Made by a program: the position numbers and the translations under genes. Below are positions 1 to 8,281 of a stretch of DNA of 64,000 nucleotides, one piece after another. This DNA is from Pseudomonadales bacterium. GTDB taxonomy: Bacteria > Pseudomonadota > Gammaproteobacteria > Pseudomonadales > Azotimanducaceae. The notes under the pieces were generated by a model, which did no database searches, was not told the origin of the DNA, and was given only the letters and a program-made list of their open reading frames with translations. The DNA lies in the NCBI GenBank assembly GCA_012103505.1, contig WLWP01000001.1:3100001-3164000 (forward strand), written 5' to 3'. Positions within the stretch are counted from its first letter, which is position 1. Every line of letters begins with the position of its first letter.

Positions 1-32
1 AGGGTCTGCTCTTCGTTGAAGGAAAAATCCAT
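1..32 (-). CDS. Acyl-CoA dehydrogenase, N-terminal fragment (cut by window edge)
   Basis: Only the first 11 codons are inside the window. They read MDFSFNEEQTL, the typical first residues of the acyl-CoA dehydrogenase N-terminal helical domain. The ATG at 32-30 is preceded by an AAGAGG ribosome-binding site, which supports the start. The gene lies 80 bp downstream of the divergent acyl-CoA dehydrogenase at 113-1243 on the same strand, so the two probably form one transcript. The assignment rests on a short peptide plus context. Confidence 0.6.
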   Translation of the reverse strand, partial: MDFSFNEEQT

Positions 33-64
33 TCAATACCTCTTGTTCTTTTCTTTTTAAGTTA

Positions 65-93
65 ACTTTTACTTGTACTTTTACTTGTACTTA
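65..93. repeat. Short 12-bp tandem repeat between two ACAD genes
   Basis: The unit ACTTTTACTTGT occurs twice in direct succession, at 65-76 and 77-88, followed by a partial ACTTA. It is built from alternating hexamers ACTTTT and ACTTGT. It lies in the 80-bp spacer between the stop of the 113-1243 gene and the start of the edge gene. No function is apparent; it may simply be slippage. Confidence 0.6.
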
Positions 94-112
94 AACCGTT
101 GCTTCGCGACTT

Positions 113-1243
113 TTATTTTTCTGGTTCACTCAGCAACACTTCGGCGGCGATATCGTACAGATCCCCTGCCAAGTTTGCATAATTTACCTGCTCTGTGGCT
201 CTGAGCATAGCGCGACTCGCAGCCATTCCAGAAGACGAGCCTATCGGTCCTTCATTGTGCAGGCTAATTTCATCCGGATAGGGCAAGGCGTAGTAACCGA
301 ACGCATCAACTAGCAGTTCACCAACTTCAAGTTGGAGCGCTAGACCTCTCGCTTGTAGCAACGACCGAGGAATCGGCGGAGGTGTTGCGATCTCAGCGGC
401 GGTAACGACTCTTGCCTCCATGGCGACTAGCGCTTGCAGACCTATTTCAGCCTCAGCCAACCTATTTGAAAATTCTGCTTCTAAACTCGCTTGGGTTTCA
501 ATTTGTTGCCTTGCGGCTAGCAGCTGTCGATCAATAGCGCCACTCCGCCCAAGTTCTAGGCTAACGGTCTGGTGACAAAGCAAACGCAGCGCCTCACTTG
601 AATCGAGCTCACCACATATTTGTTGGGTAGTTACGGCCACGTCGTCAAACTTGACCTCGGCCCAGGCCAAGTTGCTCACGTCGCCGTTCAATCCTGCAAT
701 GGCTTCTACCTCGACACCTGGAGCATCGACCGGAACGTCGAGCAAAACAAATTTGTCCGCGAATCTTGCAGCAACCAAAAACTTTTCTGCACGCTGGGCA
801 AAACGTACTTGCGTTTTCCTGCCCGACAATCGTCCAGATGCAGTGAGCTCCGTGGCGAGGTCGATCCCGTTAAAACTGCCTTCAAACAAAGCCAACGACC
901 AGCGCGCCTCGAGATTCAATATCGCAGGTAGCAGCTCATGTCCCAGCTGGTTGCCCCACCGTTGTAAACAAGGACCGACATCATGAATTTCCGGGGGTTC
1001 GACATAGTCGTCAAAAATATGATGTACCGCGCTATACCAAACGAACTTCTGCTCGGATGACCAACCAGCTCCACCCCAAGCCATCGGCCAGCTTGCACAC
1101 ACCCAGTTATTCTCAAGCAGGCAATTTCGCCATTCCGGTTCATCCCATAGCGCAATGCCCACCTGCTTTGTGGCAAGACGAGTTAGGGTGTCGGTAATGT
1201 CCTGGCGGAAGAGGGCCATCGCTTGAGTTGCTTGTCTGCGCAT
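113..1243 (-). CDS. Divergent acyl-CoA dehydrogenase family protein, probable non-catalytic subunit
   Basis: This 376-aa protein has acyl-CoA dehydrogenase architecture: an N-terminal helical part with WPMAWGG near residue 55, a central beta domain, and a C-terminal four-helix part ending near LYDIAAEVLL. It is highly diverged. The C-terminal segment that normally carries the FAD-contacting GGT/EGT loop and catalytic carboxylate is replaced by a Ser/Ala-rich stretch around IGSSSGMAASRAML. The gene is followed at once by a normal-looking ACAD start. A pair of one canonical and one degenerate subunit is known from the heterotetrameric ACADs of steroid side-chain degradation, so a structural-subunit role is inferred. 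Substrate unknown. Confidence 0.72.
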   Translation of the reverse strand: MRRQATQAMALFRQDITDTLTRLATKQVGIALWDEPEWRNCLLENNWVCASWPMAWGGAGWSSEQKFVWYSAVHHIFDDYVEPPEIHDVGPCLQRWGNQLGHELLPAILNLEARWSLALFEGSFNGIDLATELTASGRLSGRKTQVRFAQRAEKFLVAARFADKFVLLDVPVDAPGVEVEAIAGLNGDVSNLAWAEVKFDDVAVTTQQICGELDSSEALRLLCHQTVSLELGRSGAIDRQLLAARQQIETQASLEAEFSNRLAEAEIGLQALVAMEARVVTAAEIATPPPIPRSLLQARGLALQLEVGELLVDAFGYYALPYPDEISLHNEGPIGSSSGMAASRAMLRATEQVNYANLAGDLYDIAAEVLLSEPEK

Positions 1244-1447
1244 TCAATCCCCATACGCCCATTGATAGTGTGTCATCGAATCTGCAGGTTGCTACTTCGA
1301 TCCGCGCCGCTGCATCAGATAGCTATCATAGCAACTGGCTTCAGGTAATCACGGCCAGTAACATCCACAACTGTCCGCTGACAAAAGTGCATCTCTTCTG
1401 CACCAATTTAACGTAGCGACCACCCTCGCAACCACTATAGGAACACT

Positions 1448-2305
1448 ATGGACTACGAAACAATTCTCTATGAAGTCGAAGACGGCATTCTGACCATAAC
1501 GCTCAATCGTCCCGATAAACTGAACGCATTCAACGAACAAATGCGCCGTGACATGATTGATGCCTGTGATCAAGCTGATGCTGACGATGATGTCAAAGTC
1601 GTCATAGTCACCGGCGCAGGACGAGCTTTCTGTGCTGGCGCGGACCTGAGTTCGGGTGGTAAAGCTTTCGATGCCGACAAGCGCTCAGATCGTGCTAGTG
1701 GCTTGCATCCAGACGGCGGCGGACTACTCACACTTAGGTTGTACGAGCTCAACAAACCCATTATCGCCGCAATCAATGGTGCTGCGGTAGGTGTCGGGGT
1801 AACTATGACTTTGGCGATGGATATTCGATTGGCCGCCGATGTCGCTAAATTTGGTTTTGTGTTTGCCCGCCGTGGGATCGTACCCGAGGCATGTTCATCC
1901 TACTTCTTGCCGAGAGCAGTCGGCATCAGCCAAGCGTTAGAATGGTGCTATTCAGGTAAGGTCTTCCCAGCGGCAGAGGCATTCGAAGGTGGTTTGGTCA
2001 AAAAACTAATCCCTAAGGACGACTTGTTGCAAACCGCACGAGCCATGGCCCGAGAAATCGCTGACAACACCGCACCGGTTAGCGTCGCTTTAGTCCGTCA
2101 CATGATGTGGCGAATGTTGGGCGCCGATCACCCTATGGAGGCGCACAAGATCGACTCGCGCGGCGTGTACCATCGGGGTCGGAGTGCTGATGCCAAAGAA
2201 GGTGTTGAATCGTTTCTAGAAAAGCGGCCCGCAGAATTTTCGGGCAAAGTCAGCTCTGATATGCCGGAGTACTTCCCTTGGTGGACCGAACGAGACTTTT
2301 CCTAG
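1448..2305 (+). CDS. Enoyl-CoA hydratase/isomerase family protein
   Basis: A 285-aa crotonase-fold protein. The N-terminal LTITLNRPDKLNAF strand-turn is typical. The oxyanion-hole segments are visible as GAGRAFCAGADL (about residues 56-67) and the AAINGAAVGVG loop (about 107-117). At the usual catalytic-Glu region it reads ARRGIVPEACSSY, which keeps a Glu (PEA). The start ATG follows an AGGAA element. It diverges from the ACAD gene at 113-1243, with about 200 bp of shared promoter region, so it probably works in the same CoA-ester pathway. It could be a hydratase, isomerase or hydrolase of the superfamily. Confidence 0.9.
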   Translation: MDYETILYEVEDGILTITLNRPDKLNAFNEQMRRDMIDACDQADADDDVKVVIVTGAGRAFCAGADLSSGGKAFDADKRSDRASGLHPDGGGLLTLRLYELNKPIIAAINGAAVGVGVTMTLAMDIRLAADVAKFGFVFARRGIVPEACSSYFLPRAVGISQALEWCYSGKVFPAAEAFEGGLVKKLIPKDDLLQTARAMAREIADNTAPVSVALVRHMMWRMLGADHPMEAHKIDSRGVYHRGRSADAKEGVESFLEKRPAEFSGKVSSDMPEYFPWWTERDFS

Positions 2306-2370
2306 AGGATGTCTGCCTAAGATTTCCGGTACTATTCAATCCGCGAACATAACAGTCCAATGGAGAGGCC

Positions 2371-2613
2371 ATGAGCGATCCGATCGTTGTCCAAAAAGCA
2401 CCATACCCAGTCGATGTTGAGGAAGGGAAAAAGTACTTCTGGTGCGCCTGCGGCAAGAGTACCAACCAACCTTTCTGTGATGGCTCTCACCAAGGTGGCG
2501 AGTTCACTCCGTTCAGCTACACCGCAGAGCAAACCAAGACACTCTATTTTTGTGGTTGCAAACACACGAATGGTGTTCCTCTTTGCGACGGATCCCACAA
2601 CGCGCTCGATTGA
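2371..2613 (+). CDS. CDGSH iron-sulfur domain protein with two CDGSH motifs
   Basis: An 80-aa protein with two complete C-x-C-x(8)-C-D-G-S-H motifs: Cys25/Cys27/Cys36/His40 and Cys61/Cys63/Cys72/His76. Each motif of this family binds a [2Fe-2S] cluster through three Cys and one His, so two clusters are expected. There is no signal peptide, so it is cytosolic. It sits 65 bp after the enoyl-CoA hydratase gene and only 11 bp before the DUF349 gene, with the same orientation. The electron partner is unknown; a general redox or Fe-S role is inferred from the family. Confidence 0.92.
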   Translation: MSDPIVVQKAPYPVDVEEGKKYFWCACGKSTNQPFCDGSHQGGEFTPFSYTAEQTKTLYFCGCKHTNGVPLCDGSHNALD

Positions 2614-2624
2614 GTAGTCCTGTC

Positions 2625-5303
2625 ATGTTCCGACTGTGGTTTAAGAAGGACAAACTTGAGAGCGACGAGGAGGAGACTCGCTTAGAGGGCGTTGCTGAGC
2701 TCAATCCAAGTCTAACCGACGATGCATCACGTTTGGTCTCGCTCGCTGAAAACGACCCCTCCGCGGCGGTTCGCCAAGCAGCATTGGCCTTAGTAGAAGA
2801 CCCAACCACACTAGAGCGTTTGCTCACGAATCCGGACACCGCTGATGCTGCCGCAGCCAAACTAGGCCAGGTAGTCTCTATCGAGAAATGCGCTCACCTC
2901 CTGCAAGACAGTCGGATCCTTAGCGCCTATTTGAATCGCTGCGACGGAACGGAACTGGAACAGGTCTCGACAATCTTGGTTGAACCAGAGCAGGTCGCAG
3001 AACTTGCGATTCGCGCACGCGGTCAAGTCCGTGACAAGATTTTCGGCCACCAGGCACTACAAACAGAAAACGGTCTACAGACCCTTGAGCGAGTCGCGAG
3101 AAATCGGGACAAGAAGTGCAACCGCCATGCACGGGTACTTCTCGATGCAGTCAAAAATGCTAAACAAGGCTGCGCAGCAGTTCTGGCCCGAGTTAACGAG
3201 GTCGACGAGAGCCTAAAACGCGCCATTGCCGAACTAAAAGCTAATCCGGAACTTCCGACTGGTAGAGCGCGCATCGACAAAATGCGCCTCGGCCGGGAAG
3301 CGTGTCTACAAGACCTTAACAACCACAATCAGGTGTTAGATAGCTTTGGCGTGGCAACTTGCCAACCACCGCCGTCTCCGCTCATCGGCGAAGTACTCCC
3401 CAAGGTACCAACCACGCCATCCGCCGACCCTCGGCTGGTCGCGTTTGAACAGAGTTTTAACGAGAAGTCACCGGAAGTGCTCATCGCCAGCTGGCAAGAG
3501 CTCAAGCAGGCAATTTCTGCGGAATTCAATGACCTCGAACCCGCCCTAAAAGATCACTACCTACGCCTAGATGAGACGCTCGTCCAGTTAAGCGCCGCCT
3601 TCACGCGCCTCACCGAATGGCAACAACTGACACCACCTGAGCCGCTTCAGTTGGACAACGGCAGCGATGTCGCTAACTTAGAGAAGCGCTACAAATCTTG
3701 GCTCAAAGTCTGCAAACAAACTTCTGTCCAACTGCATTGGCCGCGGGATGTGCGGCCACCAGCTAGCGCAGCAGAGATTGATCGCGAGATCGACCAAGCA
3801 AACGCTGCCCTCAACGCAATCAAAGAAAAGCAAAGTAGTGCTCTACTCGAGCTCAGCGCGAGCCTCAAAGCTGTCGCAGACGCAGTGGCAGCTGGCCAAT
3901 ACCAACAAGGCGTGAGTGCGATCAAGGCTGCACGATCAGAGCTTGCCCGACACAAGCTCTCGCCTAAAGACAGACAAGATCATGAGCGCGAGTTGACCAC
4001 TTTGAGTGCAAGGCTGGCCGAGCTAAAAGACTGGCAGAAGTACGCCACTCTGCCTAAGCGCCAAGCGCTACTGGACGAACTTCGAGAAATCGTAGACCAA
4101 CCTCTCGAACCACCGACGCAAGCCACACGACTGCGTCGCATGAGAGATCAGTGGCGGGAGCTTGGGATCCCTTCGAGTGCTGATGAGCGGAATCTCCAAG
4201 GAGAGTTCGACCGACTCGCCGAAATCGCTTTTGCACCGTGCAAAGTCTACTACGCAGAACAAGATCAGATCCGCGCGCAAAATCTTGCGTCACGCCAAGC
4301 TCTATGCAAGCAGCTAGCGAGTTATCTCGAAGTCACCGATTGGCCAAATACCGACTTCAAGGCAGCCGAGAAAATCATGCGCACCGCCCGTGAAGAATGG
4401 CGGCGCTTTCATCCTTGTGAGCGTAAAGCGCTCAAACCCATCGAACAACAGTTCGAAGCCCTACAAAAACGCCTACATGAGTTGATTAAGCAAGAATGGG
4501 ATCGCAACGTTGCCATCAAGCAATCCATAGTCTCTCGAGCAGATGAATTGCTCACCCTGGAAGACGGTCGCGCGATGGCAGAGGGCGCGAAAAACCTCCA
4601 AGAGGAATGGAAGAGCGTGGGTTCTACACCGCGCGCCATCGACCAACGCCTTTGGCGGACATTTAGAAAAGCATGTGATGACGTCTTCGCACAACGCCAA
4701 GCAGCACATGCCGAAGCGCAAGGTGAAGCTGCGCAAACACTGCTTCAGATCGAAGCTGCCATCCAGGTCTTCGACGCACTTGTGACAGCCGACGGCGAAC
4801 CGTCTCGTCGGGAATTCGACGAACACAATAACGGCATCGAAGCGCTTCTTAATCAGGTAAGGGCGCCACGCTCGATCACAGACCAGCTCCGTGATGTACG
4901 CAACCGATACCAAGGCAAAATGCGAGCGGTTGCGCAGCAGAAGAAGGTCGCAGAGGTGCAGCAGCTGCTCGACTGGGATAAGGAAGTTTCGACCGCAGAA
5001 GCACAACAGCAAACGTTAGAAGCGCCTCATGTGTACTTCAATAATCGCAGCACTGATCCAATCTCTGCACAGGAGCTGCTAAATCTCGTTTTAGAAACCG
5101 AGATTGTTGCGGACATTGCGAGCCCTGATTCGGATCAAGGTGCGCGCATGGCGTTACAGATCGACTTGATGAACCAAGGTCGGCGCAACACCGAAAAGGT
5201 TGATCCTCGGGACTTGCTCAAACGTTGGTGCAATGTAGCTAAACCGACAGATATAGAAGACCTGCGCGAACGGTTCGCAAAAGCCATCAACGAATTAGGC
5301 TAA
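2625..5303 (+). CDS. DUF349 domain-containing protein
   Basis: A large (892-aa) cytosolic, strongly charged, mostly alpha-helical protein with repeated modules of the type W-x-x-Y/W-K-x-x-G ... F-x-x-A-C. These include RRMRDQWRELGIP, ARNLQEEWKSVG-like and TAREEWRRFHP segments, characteristic of DUF349 repeats. The N-terminus has a HEAT-like helical start after MFRLWFKKDK. The ATG at 2625 is chosen because upstream codons overlap the CDGSH gene and lack family resemblance. The molecular role of DUF349 is not established. It converges with the histidine kinase gene, overlapping it by 4 nt at the 3' ends. Confidence 0.85.
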   Translation: MFRLWFKKDKLESDEEETRLEGVAELNPSLTDDASRLVSLAENDPSAAVRQAALALVEDPTTLERLLTNPDTADAAAAKLGQVVSIEKCAHLLQDSRILSAYLNRCDGTELEQVSTILVEPEQVAELAIRARGQVRDKIFGHQALQTENGLQTLERVARNRDKKCNRHARVLLDAVKNAKQGCAAVLARVNEVDESLKRAIAELKANPELPTGRARIDKMRLGREACLQDLNNHNQVLDSFGVATCQPPPSPLIGEVLPKVPTTPSADPRLVAFEQSFNEKSPEVLIASWQELKQAISAEFNDLEPALKDHYLRLDETLVQLSAAFTRLTEWQQLTPPEPLQLDNGSDVANLEKRYKSWLKVCKQTSVQLHWPRDVRPPASAAEIDREIDQANAALNAIKEKQSSALLELSASLKAVADAVAAGQYQQGVSAIKAARSELARHKLSPKDRQDHERELTTLSARLAELKDWQKYATLPKRQALLDELREIVDQPLEPPTQATRLRRMRDQWRELGIPSSADERNLQGEFDRLAEIAFAPCKVYYAEQDQIRAQNLASRQALCKQLASYLEVTDWPNTDFKAAEKIMRTAREEWRRFHPCERKALKPIEQQFEALQKRLHELIKQEWDRNVAIKQSIVSRADELLTLEDGRAMAEGAKNLQEEWKSVGSTPRAIDQRLWRTFRKACDDVFAQRQAAHAEAQGEAAQTLLQIEAAIQVFDALVTADGEPSRREFDEHNNGIEALLNQVRAPRSITDQLRDVRNRYQGKMRAVAQQKKVAEVQQLLDWDKEVSTAEAQQQTLEAPHVYFNNRSTDPISAQELLNLVLETEIVADIASPDSDQGARMALQIDLMNQGRRNTEKVDPRDLLKRWCNVAKPTDIEDLRERFAKAINELG

Positions 5304-6619
5304 CACGGCAATCTAACTTCGATCTGGGCACCACCCAGTTCAGATTCGCTGATTTCAAGGCTACCTGAATATAGAGCGACGAGCTCGGCGACGACCGCCA
5401 AGCCAATCCCCTGACCTGGCTGAATTTCATCAAGCCGTTTGCCTCGATTTAAGACGTCCGCTCTTAGGTCTTCAGGAATTCCGTCGCCATCGTCCTGTAC
5501 AGAAACCACGGCTTCGTCATGCTCACGTCTGACTGCGATCGAAACCTGTGAGCTCGTATACTTAAAGGCATTTTCTGCCAGGTTGCCAAAGATCTCTAAA
5601 AAATCACTCTCATCCCCTCGCACCAATGGCGAGGCTTCTTTGACCAGGCTTACCGCAACCCCTTTTTCTATGTAGGCAGTTTGCAAAGCTCTAACAAGCC
5701 GCTCAACTTGTAGACCTATGTCGACGGGTTTACCCACGACCATCGGTCCTCTGGCAGAAGCCTTAGACAATTGATTGGTGACGGTTGATTCCATTCTCTC
5801 TAGCTGTTCGGTTAACAAGGAACGGTCAACCTGCGGTTCAATCAGCGTGTTGCGAATCACAGCCAACGGCGTCTTAAGGCTATGGGCCAGATCTTCCAAC
5901 GCGTTGCGATAACGTGAACGACTGCGCTGTTCGTGTTCGATAAAGCGTTCCAGGTTATTGGCAAGGCCCTGTAATTCGCGGGGATAGCCGTCTTGCATTG
6001 TTTGGGCATCTCCCGATTCTAGCGCCTGCACTTCATCAGCCATCACACGCAGCGGCCGCAAGCCCCAACGTAGGGACAGGATTTGCGCGACCACAAAAAC
6101 CAACATCGCTAACGCGAAGCCAACACCCAGGCTGCGTCGAAATTGTCCAATACTCGCTGCAAAAGGCGCTTGGTCAACCGCCGCACTAAACGTCACGCGT
6201 TCAACATCTGCGCCTTCCCAAATGACTGTATAACTGAGTACATATCTTGGTAGTGGCTGCGCCGATTCAGCAAACACGAATGCACCGGGTTCGGCTGCAC
6301 CTGTGTCGAAGTTAACTTCGCTGGTTGTCGAGGGAGATATCCAGAGCGCACCATTCAGATCGTCAGCAACACTGGCATAGAGCCCACTGTCCGGCTGGCT
6401 AAGGCGGGGTTCAGAAAGATCTTCGCCAACTTGCAGCGATCCGCCTTCATCTTCTACAGCACCCATCACTGAATAGACCACAAGCCGAAGTTGTTCTTCG
6501 GCACCGGCGGTTACACTCGAGCGAAAAGATTGATCCAGCACCCATCCAGTCAAAGTAAGAAAAATCACCAGCACGCAAGTCGTCGTACCGAGCAGTCGGT
6601 TACGAATGGAATGCCTCAA
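5300..6619 (-). CDS. phoQ-like: Sensor histidine kinase, PhoQ-like
   Basis: A 439-aa membrane sensor kinase. TM1 is near residues 10-29, followed by a periplasmic domain of about 130 residues, TM2 near 164-184 and a HAMP-like linker. The dimerisation/phosphoacceptor H-box is LEDLAHSLKTPL with His246. The ATPase domain has an N-box (NLAENAFKYT), G1 (DDGDGIPEDL) and G2 (GQGIGLAVV). The periplasmic length and H-box resemble PhoQ, but the acidic Mg-sensing patch cannot be confirmed by eye. Its start overlaps the response-regulator stop by 4 nt (ATGA), so translation is coupled. Probably phosphorylates the partner encoded just upstream. Confidence 0.92.
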   Translation of the reverse strand: MRHSIRNRLLGTTTCVLVIFLTLTGWVLDQSFRSSVTAGAEEQLRLVVYSVMGAVEDEGGSLQVGEDLSEPRLSQPDSGLYASVADDLNGALWISPSTTSEVNFDTGAAEPGAFVFAESAQPLPRYVLSYTVIWEGADVERVTFSAAVDQAPFAASIGQFRRSLGVGFALAMLVFVVAQILSLRWGLRPLRVMADEVQALESGDAQTMQDGYPRELQGLANNLERFIEHEQRSRSRYRNALEDLAHSLKTPLAVIRNTLIEPQVDRSLLTEQLERMESTVTNQLSKASARGPMVVGKPVDIGLQVERLVRALQTAYIEKGVAVSLVKEASPLVRGDESDFLEIFGNLAENAFKYTSSQVSIAVRREHDEAVVSVQDDGDGIPEDLRADVLNRGKRLDEIQPGQGIGLAVVAELVALYSGSLEISESELGGAQIEVRLPC

Positions 6620-7287
6620 GCAGTACTTTCCGCCACGAATCGATATCCTTGGCCACGAACTGTACGAATGAGATCGACAGGGTTTATTTTCTTTCGCAAT
6701 CGACCAACAAAGACCTCAATGACGTTACTGTCACGGTCGAAATCTTGGTCGTACAGGTGATCAGTTAGCTCCATTTTGGACACCACTCGATCAGGGTTCA
6801 GCATCAGGTATTCCAGCACCTTGTACTCATACGCTGTGAGCTCTATCGGATGTCCTTCCACCCGTACTTCTTTTTTAGCCGTGTCGAGCTGCAACTCACC
6901 TTGGCTGAGTACGGGCGAAGCATAGCCAGCTGCCCTTCGGATTAGGGCGTTCAGGCGGGCGAACAGCTCTTCCATCTGGAACGGTTTCGCTATGTAGTCA
7001 TCGGCACCTGCCTCGAGGCCTTCTACTTTGTCTTGCCAGTGGCCACGAGCAGTGAGAACGATGATTGGGAACGTCCGACCTTCTTGACGCAACGTGGCGA
7101 TGACTTCAATGCCATCAACCTTAGGCAAGCCGAGGTCAACGATGGCAGCATCGTAATCATACTCTCTTCCATAGTAGAGACCTTCTTCACCATCAGCGGC
7201 ACTATCGACCGCAAATCCATGTGATTTTAAATGGTCACTTAACTGATCTCGCAATGAGTCTTCGTCTTCAATGACTAAAACACGCAT
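6616..7287 (-). CDS. phoP-like: OmpR/PhoP-family response regulator
   Basis: A 223-aa response regulator. The receiver domain has the acidic pair near residues 7-9, phosphoacceptor Asp51 (IVDLGLP), the Thr in VLTARG and Lys in IAKPF. A linker follows, then a winged-helix DNA-binding domain with the LTAYEYKVLEYL entry helix and the DSNVIEVFVGRLRKKI recognition helix; it ends in the wing RTVRGQGYRF. It is encoded directly upstream of the kinase and downstream of a PepSY protein, an arrangement common for PhoP- or QseB-type systems sensing divalent cations or envelope stress. Targets are unknown. Confidence 0.95.
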   Translation of the reverse strand: MRVLVIEDEDSLRDQLSDHLKSHGFAVDSAADGEEGLYYGREYDYDAAIVDLGLPKVDGIEVIATLRQEGRTFPIIVLTARGHWQDKVEGLEAGADDYIAKPFQMEELFARLNALIRRAAGYASPVLSQGELQLDTAKKEVRVEGHPIELTAYEYKVLEYLMLNPDRVVSKMELTDHLYDQDFDRDSNVIEVFVGRLRKKINPVDLIRTVRGQGYRFVAESTA

Positions 7288-7324
7288 GACCTGCTCCTAT
7301 TTTCTTAGCGACTGTGCAATCAAT

Positions 7325-7621
7325 CTAATTGCGATGAACATTGCCATCACGATCAACTTTGACCGTCACAACTCGCCCGCCTTCAACCAGCAACCGTACG
7401 GAATATCCGGCGTTACCTTTCTTGATCGGCTTAATTGCAATCACCTTTCCTTGCGTGGCATTTCGAGCCTGTCGCGCAGCATCCTTACGCGTGAGTCCAG
7501 GTGCCTGATTGAAAAAGCTCTCAGATTGCGCATTGGCCTTTTTATACGGCTCTGCGTGCGCGATTGGCGTGAGTAAGCAAATGCTAATAAGGCTCACTAC
7601 GAAAAATTTGCGCTGTTTCAT
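7325..7621 (-). CDS. Periplasmic PepSY-domain protein
   Basis: A 98-aa exported protein. The start at 7621 gives a classical signal peptide (MKQRKFFVVSLISICLLTP, cleavage after AHA near residue 23). An upstream in-frame ATG at 7651 would overlap a TATAAT-like -10 box and was not used. The mature part has a small PepSY-like fold: LTRKDAARQARN helix, GKVIAIKPIK strand, YSVRLLVEGGRVVTVKVD hairpin. PepSY proteins are often inhibitors or modulators of proteases or sensors. It lies 37 bp upstream of the response regulator on the same strand and is probably part of that operon. Confidence 0.8.
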   Translation of the reverse strand: MKQRKFFVVSLISICLLTPIAHAEPYKKANAQSESFFNQAPGLTRKDAARQARNATQGKVIAIKPIKKGNAGYSVRLLVEGGRVVTVKVDRDGNVHRN

Positions 7622-7649
7622 GCTGCTAATTTTTCTTAAAGGGGACTGC

Positions 7650-7655
7650 ATTATA
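7650..7655 (-). promoter_or_regulatory. Possible -10 box upstream of the PepSY gene
   Basis: A perfect TATAAT hexamer lies on the minus strand 28 bp upstream of the chosen PepSY start codon. No good -35 hexamer is seen at 16-18 bp (the sequence there is AATTCT), so the promoter may depend on an activator, for example autoregulation by the PhoP-like protein. Assignment is tentative. Confidence 0.35.
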
Positions 7656-7682
7656 CTTCACTTTTCGCTGACAGAATTTGTT

Positions 7683-8207
7683 CTATTCCGCAGGACGAAC
7701 ACGTACACGCAAGGTAGGACCTGGATCGCGAGGCATGCGTGTTTGGTAAGTCGTACCACCATAAACATAGCGCACATCATAGCCCGCAAGTTGTTCTTCA
7801 GATCGCACCTCATAACGAGTGTCACAAACCTCCTCAGTACGGGTCCGTACCGGACCGCCACGTTGGCGTCGCGATATATCAGCGCCGATTGACCCGCCGA
7901 GCACGGCGCCAACAACTGTACCCACCTGCTTATTGCGCTTTTCATGCCCAACAGCGTTGCCAAGAGCACCACCGATAATTGCGCCTAGGATTGGACCCGT
8001 GGCGGATCGGTTGCGGCCGGTCTGATAGGTCACTTGTTCTTCTCGACAGGCCTGAACAGGAATTTCACGACTGACCGTCTCGTAGATCGGCTCCACGGCA
8101 ACGACTTCCGCTTCGTCATAGGTTGACGCACTAAGTGCAAACATCGGCGCTCCAGCTATGACACAGCCCGCGGTGATTCTAACAATTTTCTTAACTATTG
8201 AGCTCAT
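7683..8207 (-). CDS. Glycine-zipper 2TM outer-membrane/periplasmic protein
   Basis: A 174-aa protein with an N-terminal signal peptide (MSSIVKKIVRITAGCVIAGA). A central glycine-zipper hairpin follows, seen as GPILGAIIGGALGNAVG and GTVVGAVLGGSIGAD, then a C-terminal beta-rich part with RYEVRSEEQLAGYDVRY and a final RVRVRP strand. This layout matches the glycine-zipper 2TM (17 kDa surface antigen-like) family, which is envelope-associated with unclear biochemistry. The signal peptide has a Cys at position 15 but no convincing lipobox. It is 61 bp upstream of the PepSY gene on the same strand and may share its envelope-stress regulation. Confidence 0.85.
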   Translation of the reverse strand: MSSIVKKIVRITAGCVIAGAPMFALSASTYDEAEVVAVEPIYETVSREIPVQACREEQVTYQTGRNRSATGPILGAIIGGALGNAVGHEKRNKQVGTVVGAVLGGSIGADISRRQRGGPVRTRTEEVCDTRYEVRSEEQLAGYDVRYVYGGTTYQTRMPRDPGPTLRVRVRPAE

Positions 8208-8281
8208 TTTGCCCCTCGTAAGGTTTACTTCACGTTGGCGGGCAGTTTAGGGCGATAGAACTGAACCAGATCTGAACACTT

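Noticed and set aside
4473..5012. Long minus-strand reading frame inside the DUF349 gene
   Set aside because: It is a shadow of the well-supported plus-strand gene, with no start signal or family resemblance.
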